From: Synechococcus sp. MIT S9220
Lineage (GTDB): Bacteria > Cyanobacteriota > Cyanobacteriia > PCC-6307 > Cyanobiaceae
Direction: 5' to 3'
Assembly: GCF_014304815.1 (NCBI RefSeq)
Contig: NZ_CP047958.1
Span: 2,046,001 to 2,110,000 of the forward strand
DNA length: 64,000 nt
Shown piece after piece: positions 9,115 to 17,001 of the stretch. Made by a program: the position numbers and the translations under genes. The notes under the pieces are model-generated. The model was not told the DNA's origin. It did not search any database and worked only from the letters and a program-made list of their open reading frames with translations. Every line of letters starts with the position of its first letter. Positions within the stretch are counted from its first letter, which is position 1.

Positions 9115-10578
9115 ATGGTGGGTGGTGGAACACTGCCAGCAGCCGAAACCCAGCAGGTGCTGAACAGGCTGCTGAAACATGTTCATCGACTTGGCTTATT
9201 GCCCCTGCTGACACCAGTGTTGCTGGGCTGCAGCCAGGCAGGCCAAGTGGTGGGAGCAGGCATGCCTGATCTGCCCTTGCCGCAAAACTTCCAGCTGCAC
9301 TTCAATCATCGAGACAGTGGGCGATACCGCAATCCGCTGAACGGCGACTGGCGTAACGGCGACAACCTCGAGGAACAATTGATCAGACAGATCAATGCGG
9401 CCAATGAGGAAGTGCTGATGGCCATTCAGGAACTGACACTTCCGCAGATCGCCAACGCGCTGATTCGAGCCAAGCATCGAGGGGTCCGCGTTCAGGTGGT
9501 GCTGGAAAACAACTACAGCAAGCCTTGGTCAGGAGAGCATCCAAGCGATTTATCAGCTCACAGCAGGCGAAGGCAGCAGCGATTGCAACAACTGGCAGAC
9601 AGCAATCGTGACGGCAGGCTCACTGCTGAGGAACGATTGGCTGGCGATGCCATCGCACTCCTAAAGCGCGCTGGCATACCGATGATCGGTGACAGCGAAG
9701 ACGGCAGCCGAGGCAGTGGCCTGATGCATCACAAATTCGTTGTGGTGGATCGATCTCTGGTGATCACAGGCAGTGCCAACTTCACCAGCTCAGGCATGCA
9801 TGGTGATGCGGGAGCGTCACGCAGCCGCGGCAATATCAATCACCTACTGAGCATCCGAAGCTCCGAACTAGCTGGGTTATTCCGAGCAGAGTTTGAACAG
9901 ATGTGGGGCGATGGTCCAGGAGGCGAACAGAACAGTCAATTCGGACGTGGCAAAGACAACCGAGGCTTGAAGGCTGTTCGAGTGAATGGAATAACAATGC
10001 ACGTGCTGTTTGCTCCTCACTCAAAGAAAAGCCCAGAACATGGACTGATCCTGATCCGTGAGCAGCTGGCTGCAGCGAAGCGGAGTATCGACATGGCGCT
10101 GTTTGTGTTTTCAGACCAAAGCCTGACCAATGTTTTGGCAGAGCAAATGAATGCTGGCATCGATATTCGACTCCTAGCGGATCCAAGCTTCGCAAGCCGC
10201 TCTTTTTCAGAGGTGCTTGATCTGCTGGGAGTGGAACTCCCCGACCGTTTTTGCAAACTTGAGGCAGACAATCGGCCTCTCAAAACGCCACTGCAAACTG
10301 TCGGCACGCCGAGACTGGCAAGGGGTGACAAGTTGCACCACAAGTTCGCGGTGATCGACAACAAAACTGTGATCACAGGCAGCTTCAACTGGTCACCGGC
10401 TGCCGCTCACACCAATGATGAAACCCTGCTGGTCATCCACTCACCCAAGCTTGCTGCTAACTTCACTCGTGAGATGAATCGGATGTGGCGCAGTGCTGAG
10501 CTAGGGATCACGCCGCGAATACAACGGAAGCTGGATCGGCAGCGAGTCAGGTGCGGGAGTGGAGTTCAAAGGCATTGA
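9115..10578 (+). CDS. Phospholipase-D-family lipoprotein with two HKD motifs and an EF-hand-like loop
   Basis: A 487-residue PLD-superfamily enzyme (phosphodiesterase or nuclease; substrate unknown). A hydrophobic segment ends in a lipobox-like VLLGC with C39, so membrane anchoring is likely. HKD motif 1 is H205/K207/D212 followed by VITGSANFTSSG; HKD motif 2 is H408/K410/D415 followed by VITGSFNWSPAA. Both are complete, so the enzyme is probably active. A DSNRDGRLTAEE segment at residues 162-173 matches the EF-hand calcium loop. Pieces of its 3' part recur several times downstream, with breakpoints clustering around codons 434-437. Confidence 0.88.
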   Translation: MVGGGTLPAAETQQVLNRLLKHVHRLGLLPLLTPVLLGCSQAGQVVGAGMPDLPLPQNFQLHFNHRDSGRYRNPLNGDWRNGDNLEEQLIRQINAANEEVLMAIQELTLPQIANALIRAKHRGVRVQVVLENNYSKPWSGEHPSDLSAHSRRRQQRLQQLADSNRDGRLTAEERLAGDAIALLKRAGIPMIGDSEDGSRGSGLMHHKFVVVDRSLVITGSANFTSSGMHGDAGASRSRGNINHLLSIRSSELAGLFRAEFEQMWGDGPGGEQNSQFGRGKDNRGLKAVRVNGITMHVLFAPHSKKSPEHGLILIREQLAAAKRSIDMALFVFSDQSLTNVLAEQMNAGIDIRLLADPSFASRSFSEVLDLLGVELPDRFCKLEADNRPLKTPLQTVGTPRLARGDKLHHKFAVIDNKTVITGSFNWSPAAAHTNDETLLVIHSPKLAANFTREMNRMWRSAELGITPRIQRKLDRQRVRCGSGVQRH

Positions 10579-10641
10579 AAACGATTTAACCTTGAAATCA
10601 AAAGAAAAGAACTCATTTCAATACCTGCAATATATCCAGAC

Positions 10642-11199
10642 CTAGATAGGCTTGAGATTATTCGCAGTCTTGACAATTACTTCAAGAGGAATTGACCAGC
10701 CATCGAGAGTAATTTTTCGCTGAGTGATGGGATGGATAATTGTTGTCCATCTATTAGCACGATTACAAAAAACCTTATACGCTTCGCCAAAACTGACTAC
10801 GTCATCGCAATATGTGCCGCTTAACCCATCACGCGGTTCACCTTTATAAACAAGGAGAACCCCAGAAGAAGAACCCCTCTTTGGAGTCCCATAAAGAAGC
10901 CACCTCTCGTGGATGCATTGATTACTGATATAGCTTTCATGATTGACAATTTTTAGGTCAATATAATCGCCTTTAGATAAATCCTTTGGCACCAAATAGT
11001 AGCCACTTGGCACCTTAATGCTAAGCCTAAGAATAGCATCTTGGACTCTATAAGCTTCATTCATCTTAGGCTTTAAGGATATGCATCTTTCATGCCATTT
11101 TCTAGCCGGCTCTGCGGTCAATGCACGCTCAGCAGTAACCGTCGATACACCAAAAACGCTAATGCATAGAAAACCAAAGAAGATTGATAATTGCTTCAT
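10642..11199 (-). CDS. Predicted secreted protein of unknown function (island)
   Basis: A 185-residue product with a clear signal peptide (MKQLSIFFGFLCISVFGVST, cleavage likely near TAERA). The mature part has four cysteines (ERC, NQC, TYC, VFC), suggesting disulfides. It is beta-rich, with segments like GYYLVPKDLSKGDYIDLKIV. No family is recognised. Its first 30 bases and leader resemble those of the neighbouring lipoprotein gene at 11220-11429. Codon use is AT-rich compared with the flanking core genes. Confidence 0.65.
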   Translation of the reverse strand: MKQLSIFFGFLCISVFGVSTVTAERALTAEPARKWHERCISLKPKMNEAYRVQDAILRLSIKVPSGYYLVPKDLSKGDYIDLKIVNHESYISNQCIHERWLLYGTPKRGSSSGVLLVYKGEPRDGLSGTYCDDVVSFGEAYKVFCNRANRWTTIIHPITQRKITLDGWSIPLEVIVKTANNLKPI

Positions 11200-11219
11200 C
11201 AGCAGAGCACCTGTAGCTA

Positions 11220-11429
11220 CTAATAACGGAAGTGTTTTACAATCTTAAGCTTACCATCTATCAATTCTTCTCCCAATATTTGATTCGTTGCTTTTTCTAC
11301 TTCGCAGAAACGTACATTTCCAGGATCAGGATTATCCCATTCCTTGCAAGCTTCCTTAGCCTCATACATTGATGGATACTTACAGCCTACTAGTCCTAGC
11401 AAAAGAAGGAAGACTGATAATTTCTTCAT
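11220..11429 (-). CDS. Small predicted lipoprotein (island)
   Basis: From the ATG at 11429 the product is 69 residues: MKKLSVFLLLLGLVGC is a textbook lipoprotein signal with lipobox LVGC. The mature part is YEAKEACKEWDNPDPG, then VRFCEVEKATNQILGEE, with two further cysteines. The frame is open 11 codons upstream, but the lipobox position fixes the start. It probably sits in an operon with the secreted protein that follows 20 bp downstream. Confidence 0.62.
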   Translation of the reverse strand: MKKLSVFLLLLGLVGCKYPSMYEAKEACKEWDNPDPGNVRFCEVEKATNQILGEELIDGKLKIVKHFRY

Positions 11430-11462
11430 TGGTAGAGCGTATGTTGTCCTATCGTAACTCAT

Positions 11463-11739
11463 TGGAAAATGACAGAAAAGCGTGAATACACTGAAACCTA
11501 TTTTTTATACATTTTAAGCCTTGGCTTGACTAAACTTCAAAGGCACTAGTTAAGGCACACAGCATTATCGCTCACAAGTTATACCAAAGTGTTAATCCCT
11601 CAGCATTACTTGCTACCCCTCGAATAAATCCAACCACGAAAATGAAGGGAAGAATAGGCATCACTAAACCCTCTCTCCTAACTGTCAAACCCTCTTCACT
11701 TTGCTTTTTTGATAACGGTGAATACCATAAAGGTAGTAA
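11463..11739. other. AT-rich non-coding stretch in the island
   Basis: About 280 bp with low GC and no supported gene between the lipoprotein gene and the PLD-tail fragment ORF. No repeat or terminator stands out. Confidence 0.4.
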
Positions 11740-11991
11740 ATGGGAAATATCTCATCTGACTACTGTCCGGTACAAAGGCAAGCACTGTTATTGCTAAAAA
11801 AAGACAGCACAGAACCAGTTCAGCCAGTTGGGATACTGCTGGTTATCCACTCACCCATGCTTGCTGCCCATTTCACTCGTGAAATGAATCGGATGTGGCG
11901 AAGTGCTGAGCTAGGGATAACACCACAAATACAACGCAAACTCGACCGCCAACGGTTCAAGTGCGGGGATGGGACGGAGAAAGTTGATTAA
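11740..11991 (+). pseudogene. ORF fusing an unrelated N-terminus to a PLD tail fragment
   Basis: An 83-codon frame. The first 31 codons (MGNISSDYCPVQRQALLLLK and following) are unrelated to PLD. The rest reads ILLVIHSPMLAAHFTREMNR and on to the stop, corresponding to PLD residues 438-481. The PLD frame is kept without stops, so it may be translated. It lacks both HKD motifs and cannot be an enzyme. Most likely it is a displaced 3' end of the PLD gene. Confidence 0.55.
11834..11985 (+). repeat. PLD 3'-end fragment, copy 1
   Basis: Matches the intact PLD gene from about 10425 to 10566, with scattered substitutions (for example P-Q-I-Q instead of P-R-I-Q). The match starts abruptly at CTGCTGGTTATCCACTCACC, at PLD codon 438. 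Confidence 0.85.
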
Positions 11992-12268
11992 AGGTCGATA
12001 AAATAATTTTAAATATCAAATCCGGAGAAATTGAAATCGTTAACCACAAGACCTCATCGCATACTTGCCGAGCCAAGTTGTTTTCTGCTTTCCACCTAGG
12101 AGAAAAGAACTTTTGCCAACTCTCCGCATAGCCAGGCAAAGTGAATCTGCCCCAGATCACTTGTCGACTGGTTCAAAATAAATACAGAAGATCCCAAGAA
12201 AGACTTATGAAAAGCTCAGACGTATCTCCATCAGAACTTTCATCAAAAGAGACAGTGATCGGCATAAA
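11992..12268. other. Non-coding stretch after PLD fragment 1
   Basis: About 280 bp with no gene that can be supported and no recognisable repeat or terminator. Confidence 0.35.
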
Positions 12269-12622
12269 TTAATTACCTAAAAATTTTCCAAATGACGATG
12301 CCAGATCCATCATTTTAACGACATCAATTAGCAGCATAGATGTTAGCAGAATGCTGATAATGGCAACTCCCAGAGGGATCGGATTTTTTTTGCGAATAAC
12401 CCAACAGTCTCTGACAATAAGCGCAAAAAATGAAATGTTGACAATGTAGAGAATGTTCAGTATGAATATGCCAAATACTTTTGAAACAAAAAGCGCGCTA
12501 ATAACTAGCGAAATCATCGACAATGTCTGAGCAGTCTCAAGTTTTTTGATACTTAGGACATAGTCCTTAAGCAATCCCCTCGCTATATCAGACGTTTTTG
12601 AAGTTGGGCTAGGCTCAGTCAC
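12269..12622 (-). CDS. Small membrane protein (island)
   Basis: A 117-residue product with three probable membrane helices (around MISLVISALFVSKVFGIFIL, ILYIVNISFFALIV and GVAIISILLTSMLLID) after a 35-residue polar N-terminus containing LLKDYVLSIKKLETAQ. No family is recognised. It has the same low GC as the rest of the island. Confidence 0.55.
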   Translation of the reverse strand: MTEPSPTSKTSDIARGLLKDYVLSIKKLETAQTLSMISLVISALFVSKVFGIFILNILYIVNISFFALIVRDCWVIRKKNPIPLGVAIISILLTSMLLIDVVKMMDLASSFGKFLGN

Positions 12623-12762
12623 GTTACTTGTTAAAAATTTAATTTAACACGCGTCTTCTGCATATTTATAGACAGTTGAAAAAACTTTGCTTATAAGGAA
12701 TAGTGCTCGTAAAATCTTGATGCGCCATTTCCGGATCAAGTCTGTCCGATCTGCTCCTTTAC

Positions 12763-12826
12763 CCCGTCTACGAACAGAAGCGAAAGCGGCAGCGAACCAA
12801 GTACGGGAGTGGGTGGAGATGGCTTA
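12763..12826 (+). repeat. PLD 3'-end fragment, copy 2 (short)
   Basis: Only the last part is recognisable: CGAACAGAAGCGAAAGCGGC, then AGCGAACCAAGTACGGGAGT and GGGTGGAGATGGCTTAAG. It aligns with the 3' ends of copies 4 and 5 (CGGCAGCGAGTCAGATGCGG, then GAGTGGGGTGGAAAGAAGC). It is more degraded than the other copies. Confidence 0.6.
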
Positions 12827-12950
12827 AGAAAGCATGGATGCAAAAAACAATAAGTCTTTACTGATCAAAGACTCACGACAGCAAAGTCACAAGATTGACA
12901 TTATATGCTAAATTAACACTCTTCTCAAAGATCAAATCGATAAAAACTAC

Positions 12951-13622
12951 ATGAAGATGCTTCGAATTACCCTGCTAGCAATACTTATGACAAGCTCATC
13001 AGTAAAAGCAGCTTGCAACAAAGAGACTTACAGGGAAGCAAAGATTAGATGTGCAAGCAGTTTAAAACAAGACTGCATACTGAATGTTTACACTGCGATT
13101 GAAGGCATAGGCGCAGCCACTGACGCATTGGAATGCTCTTTAGGAGATTTTGGAGAAGCCATGGAAATGACCGTCGAAGATGAAACACCATCCCAATCTC
13201 AACCTAATACCAACCCAAAAGTACCCAGAAGAGGAACCGCAACGTCACCAACGACAACCCAACCTGGATCCTTTCAAGGAATTGCACCATTTGGACAAAA
13301 CAACTCCAATATCCCAACTATGCAAATACCAGGAAATCAATATCCAAGTGCACTACCTCCACATGTAGTGGAAATGATGAACAAAATGCAGCAGACATAC
13401 GCGCCAAGTCAAACCCAAGTTTCATGCCAAGGAGTCACAACATCAGCATTGACGGGTTTCGACCAAAGCGGGAATAAATCTATAAAGTCAAAACTGGAAA
13501 AGTTTGATGTAGTACAGATCGTCAAATCCCAACAGAATGGAGGTAGGACTTATTTCCTTTCCACAAATGGATTTTGGTATGATGCCGGGTATATTAAAAA
13601 GACTGCACAGTGCAATCTTTAA
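12951..13622 (+). CDS. Predicted secreted protein with Pro/Gln-rich linker (island)
   Basis: A 223-residue product: signal peptide (MKMLRITLLAILMTSSSVKA), then a cysteine-containing helical domain with about five cysteines in residues 22-62, a low-complexity P/Q/N/T-rich linker (about 80-150), and a C-terminal beta-rich domain with KLEKFDVVQIVKSQQNGGRT and GFWYDAGYIKKTAQC. The last part looks like an SH3-like fold, which is a weak guess. No family is recognised. Confidence 0.6.
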   Translation: MKMLRITLLAILMTSSSVKAACNKETYREAKIRCASSLKQDCILNVYTAIEGIGAATDALECSLGDFGEAMEMTVEDETPSQSQPNTNPKVPRRGTATSPTTTQPGSFQGIAPFGQNNSNIPTMQIPGNQYPSALPPHVVEMMNKMQQTYAPSQTQVSCQGVTTSALTGFDQSGNKSIKSKLEKFDVVQIVKSQQNGGRTYFLSTNGFWYDAGYIKKTAQCNL

Positions 13623-13734
13623 TATCAAATCACTAACGAACCTTGACCAATAAATAGTACTTCGATTGGAGGGCAATTGCTTCCTGTTTTTTCATCTAAG
13701 CAGAGCAGCAGTCGGCATCTGCTCTTGTCCTGAT

Positions 13735-14053
13735 CGGTAAGCCCAAACCGCTGCACCACCCGATGAGCATGAGTCACCCTTGGCTGCCTCTTCTCCTCTG
13801 CCAGTGACCTGAGGGCATCGAGCAGATCCTGATCTCGACCCTCCACCAATGGGCGTTATCGGTTGAGTTAGAGGTCCAAATCCCCCTGCTAGGCATCCCG
13901 CCAAATCACAGCGGAGACGGCTTTTCCCCTGGCTTGCGCGACTGGATCATCAAAGCGTCCGAGGCGATTGATGCAATAGTCCCTCCCATCCAGCCTCAAC
14001 CTAACTTGGAGAGCACCGTTGTTGTCCCTAACCCTCGGTGGCTTCTTCAACAT
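13735..14053 (-). pseudogene. Decayed tyrosine integrase, N-terminal part only
   Basis: Read on the minus strand from the ATG at 14053: MLKKPPRVRDNNGALQVRLR, then LDGRDYCINRLGRFDDPVAQ. This resembles the arm-binding domain of cyanobacterial phage/island tyrosine recombinases. In the same frame there are three stops (after IWRDA, after GDLDL and after LNR). It then continues RPLVEGRDQDLLDALRSLAE and RVTHAHRVVQRFG, as in the core-binding region. The catalytic domain is missing and the resemblance ends near 13735. It is a dead gene and possible remnant of the enzyme that built the island. Confidence 0.6.
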
Positions 14054-14197
14054 CCCTCTCCCTTGCATGGGATTAGGGCTTAGGGCTGACACTCCTCAGA
14101 AGCCAAGCCAGATCCATTGATCCAGTAGCCCTTCGTAGCCCTTGGGTGTCTCGAAGAGAGATCCAGTGCCCTTTTGGCTTGGGTTCTGGCTTATGGA

Positions 14198-14214
14198 CTC
14201 AGGAGAATCCTGAG
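14198..14214. other. Short perfect inverted repeat
   Basis: CTCAGGA and TCCTGAG flank a GAA loop, 20 bp before PLD fragment 3a and upstream of the integrase relic. No T-run follows, so it is not a typical terminator. Its role is unknown. Confidence 0.4.
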
Positions 14215-14233
14215 CATCCCTGAGCGATTCCTT

Positions 14234-14372
14234 CAAAACGACTGCAACAACAAACCGTCAGCACACCACCCCTCGCCCGCGGCGACAAGTTGCACCACAA
14301 GTTCGCGGTGATCGACAACAAAACTGTGATCACAGGCAGCTTCAACTGGTCACCGGCTGCCGCACACACCAA
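14234..14372 (+). repeat. PLD fragment 3a, covering the second HKD motif
   Basis: Corresponds to PLD 10279-10415 (codons about 389-434). Over the last 92 bases I count only two differences from the intact gene, so the copy is recent or kept homogeneous. Similarity stops exactly at ACACCAA, where the intact gene continues TGATGAAACC. This is the only left-hand fragment, and it includes the H-x-K motif. Confidence 0.88.
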
Positions 14373-14412
14373 CTATCAACACTAGGATCACGAACATTAA
14401 ATCAAGTTTGAC

Positions 14413-14691
14413 ATGAATTTAAAGATTATTTTGATACTACTTGCTTCATCAGGTCTTGTGATTACATCACAATCAACTGCAAGTGCTTGCGAAAAACCAA
14501 ATCCAGGCAAATACTGGCTTGGATGGGGTGAAGCCAGATTAATCGTCCCATCATCAGGAAGACCTTACCAGACTTTCAGGGGGCAGAATCATGACTTACC
14601 AGGAAAATACTGCAAGTCAGGAGACAACTCTGGAGTAACACGACAAGAGGAAAATGGAAAAATATGGGCTTACACTAAAAGTCCAGACTGA
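14413..14691 (+). CDS. Small predicted secreted protein (island)
   Basis: A 92-residue product with a signal peptide (MNLKIILILLASSGLVITSQ, cleavage near ASA) and a 65-residue mature part rich in G, Y, W and K with two cysteines. No family is recognised. It sits between PLD fragments 3a and 3b, as if inserted into one PLD copy. A run of A/T upstream may hold the promoter, but I cannot place one. Confidence 0.58.
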   Translation: MNLKIILILLASSGLVITSQSTASACEKPNPGKYWLGWGEARLIVPSSGRPYQTFRGQNHDLPGKYCKSGDNSGVTRQEENGKIWAYTKSPD

Positions 14692-14751
14692 TTAAAAAAT
14701 TGTTGAAGAAAGCTAGCGAAAACTTCCAATCTCCACTGAAAGGCAAAAAGG

Positions 14752-14812
14752 CATTTCACTTTTGAAATGAATCGGATGTGGCGAAGTGGCGCATGCTGGG
14801 AGTCGCCATCAG
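14752..14812 (+). repeat. PLD fragment 3b
   Basis: CATTTCACT, then GAAATGAATCGGATGTGGCG AAGT, matches PLD codons about 449-460, followed by a diverged GCATGCTGGGAGTCGCC. Together with 3a it looks like one PLD copy interrupted by about 380 bp carrying the small secreted-protein gene. Confidence 0.7.
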
Positions 14813-14978
14813 CTAAGAATCGGCATGTGGATCGTTGGCATCAACTTAAATTTTGTTCATGGGCTTTTTGATATTGAGACATATCTTCAGTTCTGATTTT
14901 TTTACTGAGTTGCAATAACCGCTCTAATGGAAGAAGCTCCAACGGATATAAGCAAAATAGTATCAACACCAATCTTAC

Positions 14979-15284
14979 TTACCAAGCACAATAATCACCA
15001 AAGCTATTAGGACCTTTTCGTACGGCGCTGACACGTTTTCCATCACCTATTAGAAAAATCGTCTTGCCTGACATTCTCGCTTCTTCACAGACCGCAAAGC
15101 CATTCATGCCAGCATTTAGCGTGATCCTCGACGGGCATGCTCCGCTCATCCCGTTGATAATCTCCATCAGGCTGCTGCCCACCTGGTAGCGGTCGAGATG
15201 TCCGCCCGCGCATGCCTGCACTGGAGATGGTTTTGCCAGGCTGATCGATCCAAGGGCAATAAAAAAGAGCATGAGAGTTTTCAT
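14979..15284 (-). CDS. Small predicted secreted protein (island)
   Basis: A 101-residue product with a signal peptide (MKTLMLFFIALGSISLAKPS, cleavage near VQA-CAGG). The mature part has four cysteines (ACAGG, GACPS, VCEEA, DYCAW) and a SSLMEIINGMSGACPSRITL segment. No family is recognised. GC content is somewhat higher than in the other island genes. Confidence 0.58.
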   Translation of the reverse strand: MKTLMLFFIALGSISLAKPSPVQACAGGHLDRYQVGSSLMEIINGMSGACPSRITLNAGMNGFAVCEEARMSGKTIFLIGDGKRVSAVRKGPNSFGDYCAW

Positions 15285-15360
15285 AATGTGTTTTCTCTGG
15301 AGTAGCTAAGTAATTTTTTAGGTTAACAGATGTCATCTCAATTAACGTCACGCTCTTTTA

Positions 15361-15522
15361 GCTGAAACCCTGCTGGTCATTGAGTCACCCATGCTCGCTG
15401 CTCACTTCACACGCGAAATGGACCGAATGTGGCGAAGTGCTGAGCTGGGAATCACACCACGAATACAACGCAAGCTTGATCGGCAGCGAGTCAGATGCGG
15501 GAGTGGGGTGGAAAGAAGCTAA
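15361..15522 (+). repeat. PLD 3'-end fragment, copy 4, open to the stop
   Basis: 54 uninterrupted codons from GCT GAA ACC CTG CTG to TAA, matching PLD residues 436-484 and ending CGSGVERS rather than CGSGVQRH. A stop lies just upstream in frame, so there is no full start region. The junction falls at PLD codon 436. Confidence 0.86.
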
Positions 15523-15561
15523 GAGGCAAGGGTTACAGTGGAAGTATTCTCCAATAAGCAA

Positions 15562-15855
15562 ATGAAAGTCCTATTTTCATTACTTGCATCGGCGGTAGCA
15601 ATAAGTCTCTACCTACCCGCGGAAGCCAGCAAAGCAAAGCCAGCGGATATTGAAACGCTTGATCAAATCTGGCAGCAATACGATATCCCTTGCAGGCAGG
15701 GAGACCAAAATGCTTGCCTACTAAGAGACCAATATCATATGACAATCAAACAGAATTTCCCCAATGCAGTTCGCGCCATGTGCCCACCAGATATGAAAAG
15801 AACCTGGTTTGAAACTGGTCGAAAAGCCATGGCAGCTGGCTGCATGCTGCCTTGA
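15562..15855 (+). CDS. Small predicted periplasmic protein (island)
   Basis: From the ATG at 15562 the product is 97 residues: signal peptide MKVLFSLLASAVAISLYLPA (cleavage near AEA-SKA), then a mature helical domain with four cysteines (DIPCRQG, NACLLRD, RAMCPPD, AAGCMLP). The frame also opens with GTG at 15538, but the signal peptide fixes the later start. It begins 40 bp after PLD copy 4. No family is recognised. Confidence 0.6.
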   Translation: MKVLFSLLASAVAISLYLPAEASKAKPADIETLDQIWQQYDIPCRQGDQNACLLRDQYHMTIKQNFPNAVRAMCPPDMKRTWFETGRKAMAAGCMLP

Positions 15856-16058
15856 TTATTGCCCTGAGAAAAATTCAATCATCTATTTTGCATGATTAAA
15901 ACTACAATCATAGGAAGCTTTAGCTGGTAACCCTCTGCTGCACACAGCAACGACGGAAAATCACCGGTCGTACACTCACCCCATAGCGCCACTGTTCCAG
16001 CATAGACATAACTTTTTGCATATAAATAAATGATCGCCAAAAACACAGAAACTTCTAT

Positions 16059-16853
16059 TCATGGGAAATAGCAATCATCGAATCTGACTCCCAACTCCTC
16101 CCCTACAAGGGTTCCTATCATTACCATTGACTGACCTTTGTTAAAGCGTTGGTACGACTTATCTGATCTGTTTATCGTGCACCTGACCGAGCCGCCAAGA
16201 AATTCCCCATCCGTCATCTGAAAGAGAATAGCTTTTTCATTGAATGGAATATCATCAATAATACCAGCATATCCAGTTACCCTGATTCTTTTTCCTTTAA
16301 GCTGATCTTCGGCACGTGCACTATTTCGATCAAATTCACTGGATATTTGCCTAACAGACATGGACAAATCATATTGCCTGAGCTCCTTAACCTTTGCAAC
16401 ACGTTTCTGCTCTGCTTCGATTGCTTTTTTGTCAGCAATCCTTTGAGATTTGATCTTTTCCAAGCGTTCATTCTCGGCACGCTCTGCATTACGTTTCGCC
16501 GCTTCTGCGCTTTCTTGTTTAGCGATTTGAACTCTAATTTTTCTTTCATTAGCGATAGGCATCGATTCACTAATGCTGTCTCCAATTCCAAAGGTAATTG
16601 AGAACATAAAGAAATAACCAATAAGGCTTAGTATTTTCCTTAAAGCCGGCCGGCCCTCGGAAGAACTCTTCCATATCAAAACAGGCAAACCAATGAGGCT
16701 TGACAGGAATACTGGAAACGCTATAATATTTAAAGACTCAAAAACCTGTGCCTTTGAAACAACAATTCCACAAACTAGTCCGATGATTATTACAACAGGA
16801 ATTCGGGTCGATCTTCGCTGGAATAAATCAAAAAACTGTTTCAATTGATCCAT
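16059..16853 (-). CDS. Membrane protein with coiled coil and OB-fold-like C-terminal domain (island)
   Basis: A 264-residue product. Residues 18-95 hold three probable membrane helices (IPVVIIIGLVCGIVVS, IIAFPVFLSSLIGLPVLIW, ILSLIGYFFMFSITFGIG). Residues 105-160 form a charged coiled coil (KQESAEAAKRNAERAENERL). Residues about 170-264 resemble the tRNA_anti-like OB fold (GKRIRVTGYAGIIDDIPF and MVMIGTLVGEELGVRF). The OB call is by pattern only. Function is unknown; it is the largest island gene after PLD. Confidence 0.58.
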   Translation of the reverse strand: MDQLKQFFDLFQRRSTRIPVVIIIGLVCGIVVSKAQVFESLNIIAFPVFLSSLIGLPVLIWKSSSEGRPALRKILSLIGYFFMFSITFGIGDSISESMPIANERKIRVQIAKQESAEAAKRNAERAENERLEKIKSQRIADKKAIEAEQKRVAKVKELRQYDLSMSVRQISSEFDRNSARAEDQLKGKRIRVTGYAGIIDDIPFNEKAILFQMTDGEFLGGSVRCTINRSDKSYQRFNKGQSMVMIGTLVGEELGVRFDDCYFP

Positions 16854-17001
16854 TACCGATCGAAAAGGGTTGCGTCAATATACGTGACTAAGCTCAAGTC
16901 ATGGACTAAGAAAGCTCGGAACGTAAAGACTCTATTTATAGAGTAGCTACCAATGAAACAATGCCATCAATAAGCCAGACAAACCAAACGGAAATAATCA
17001 C

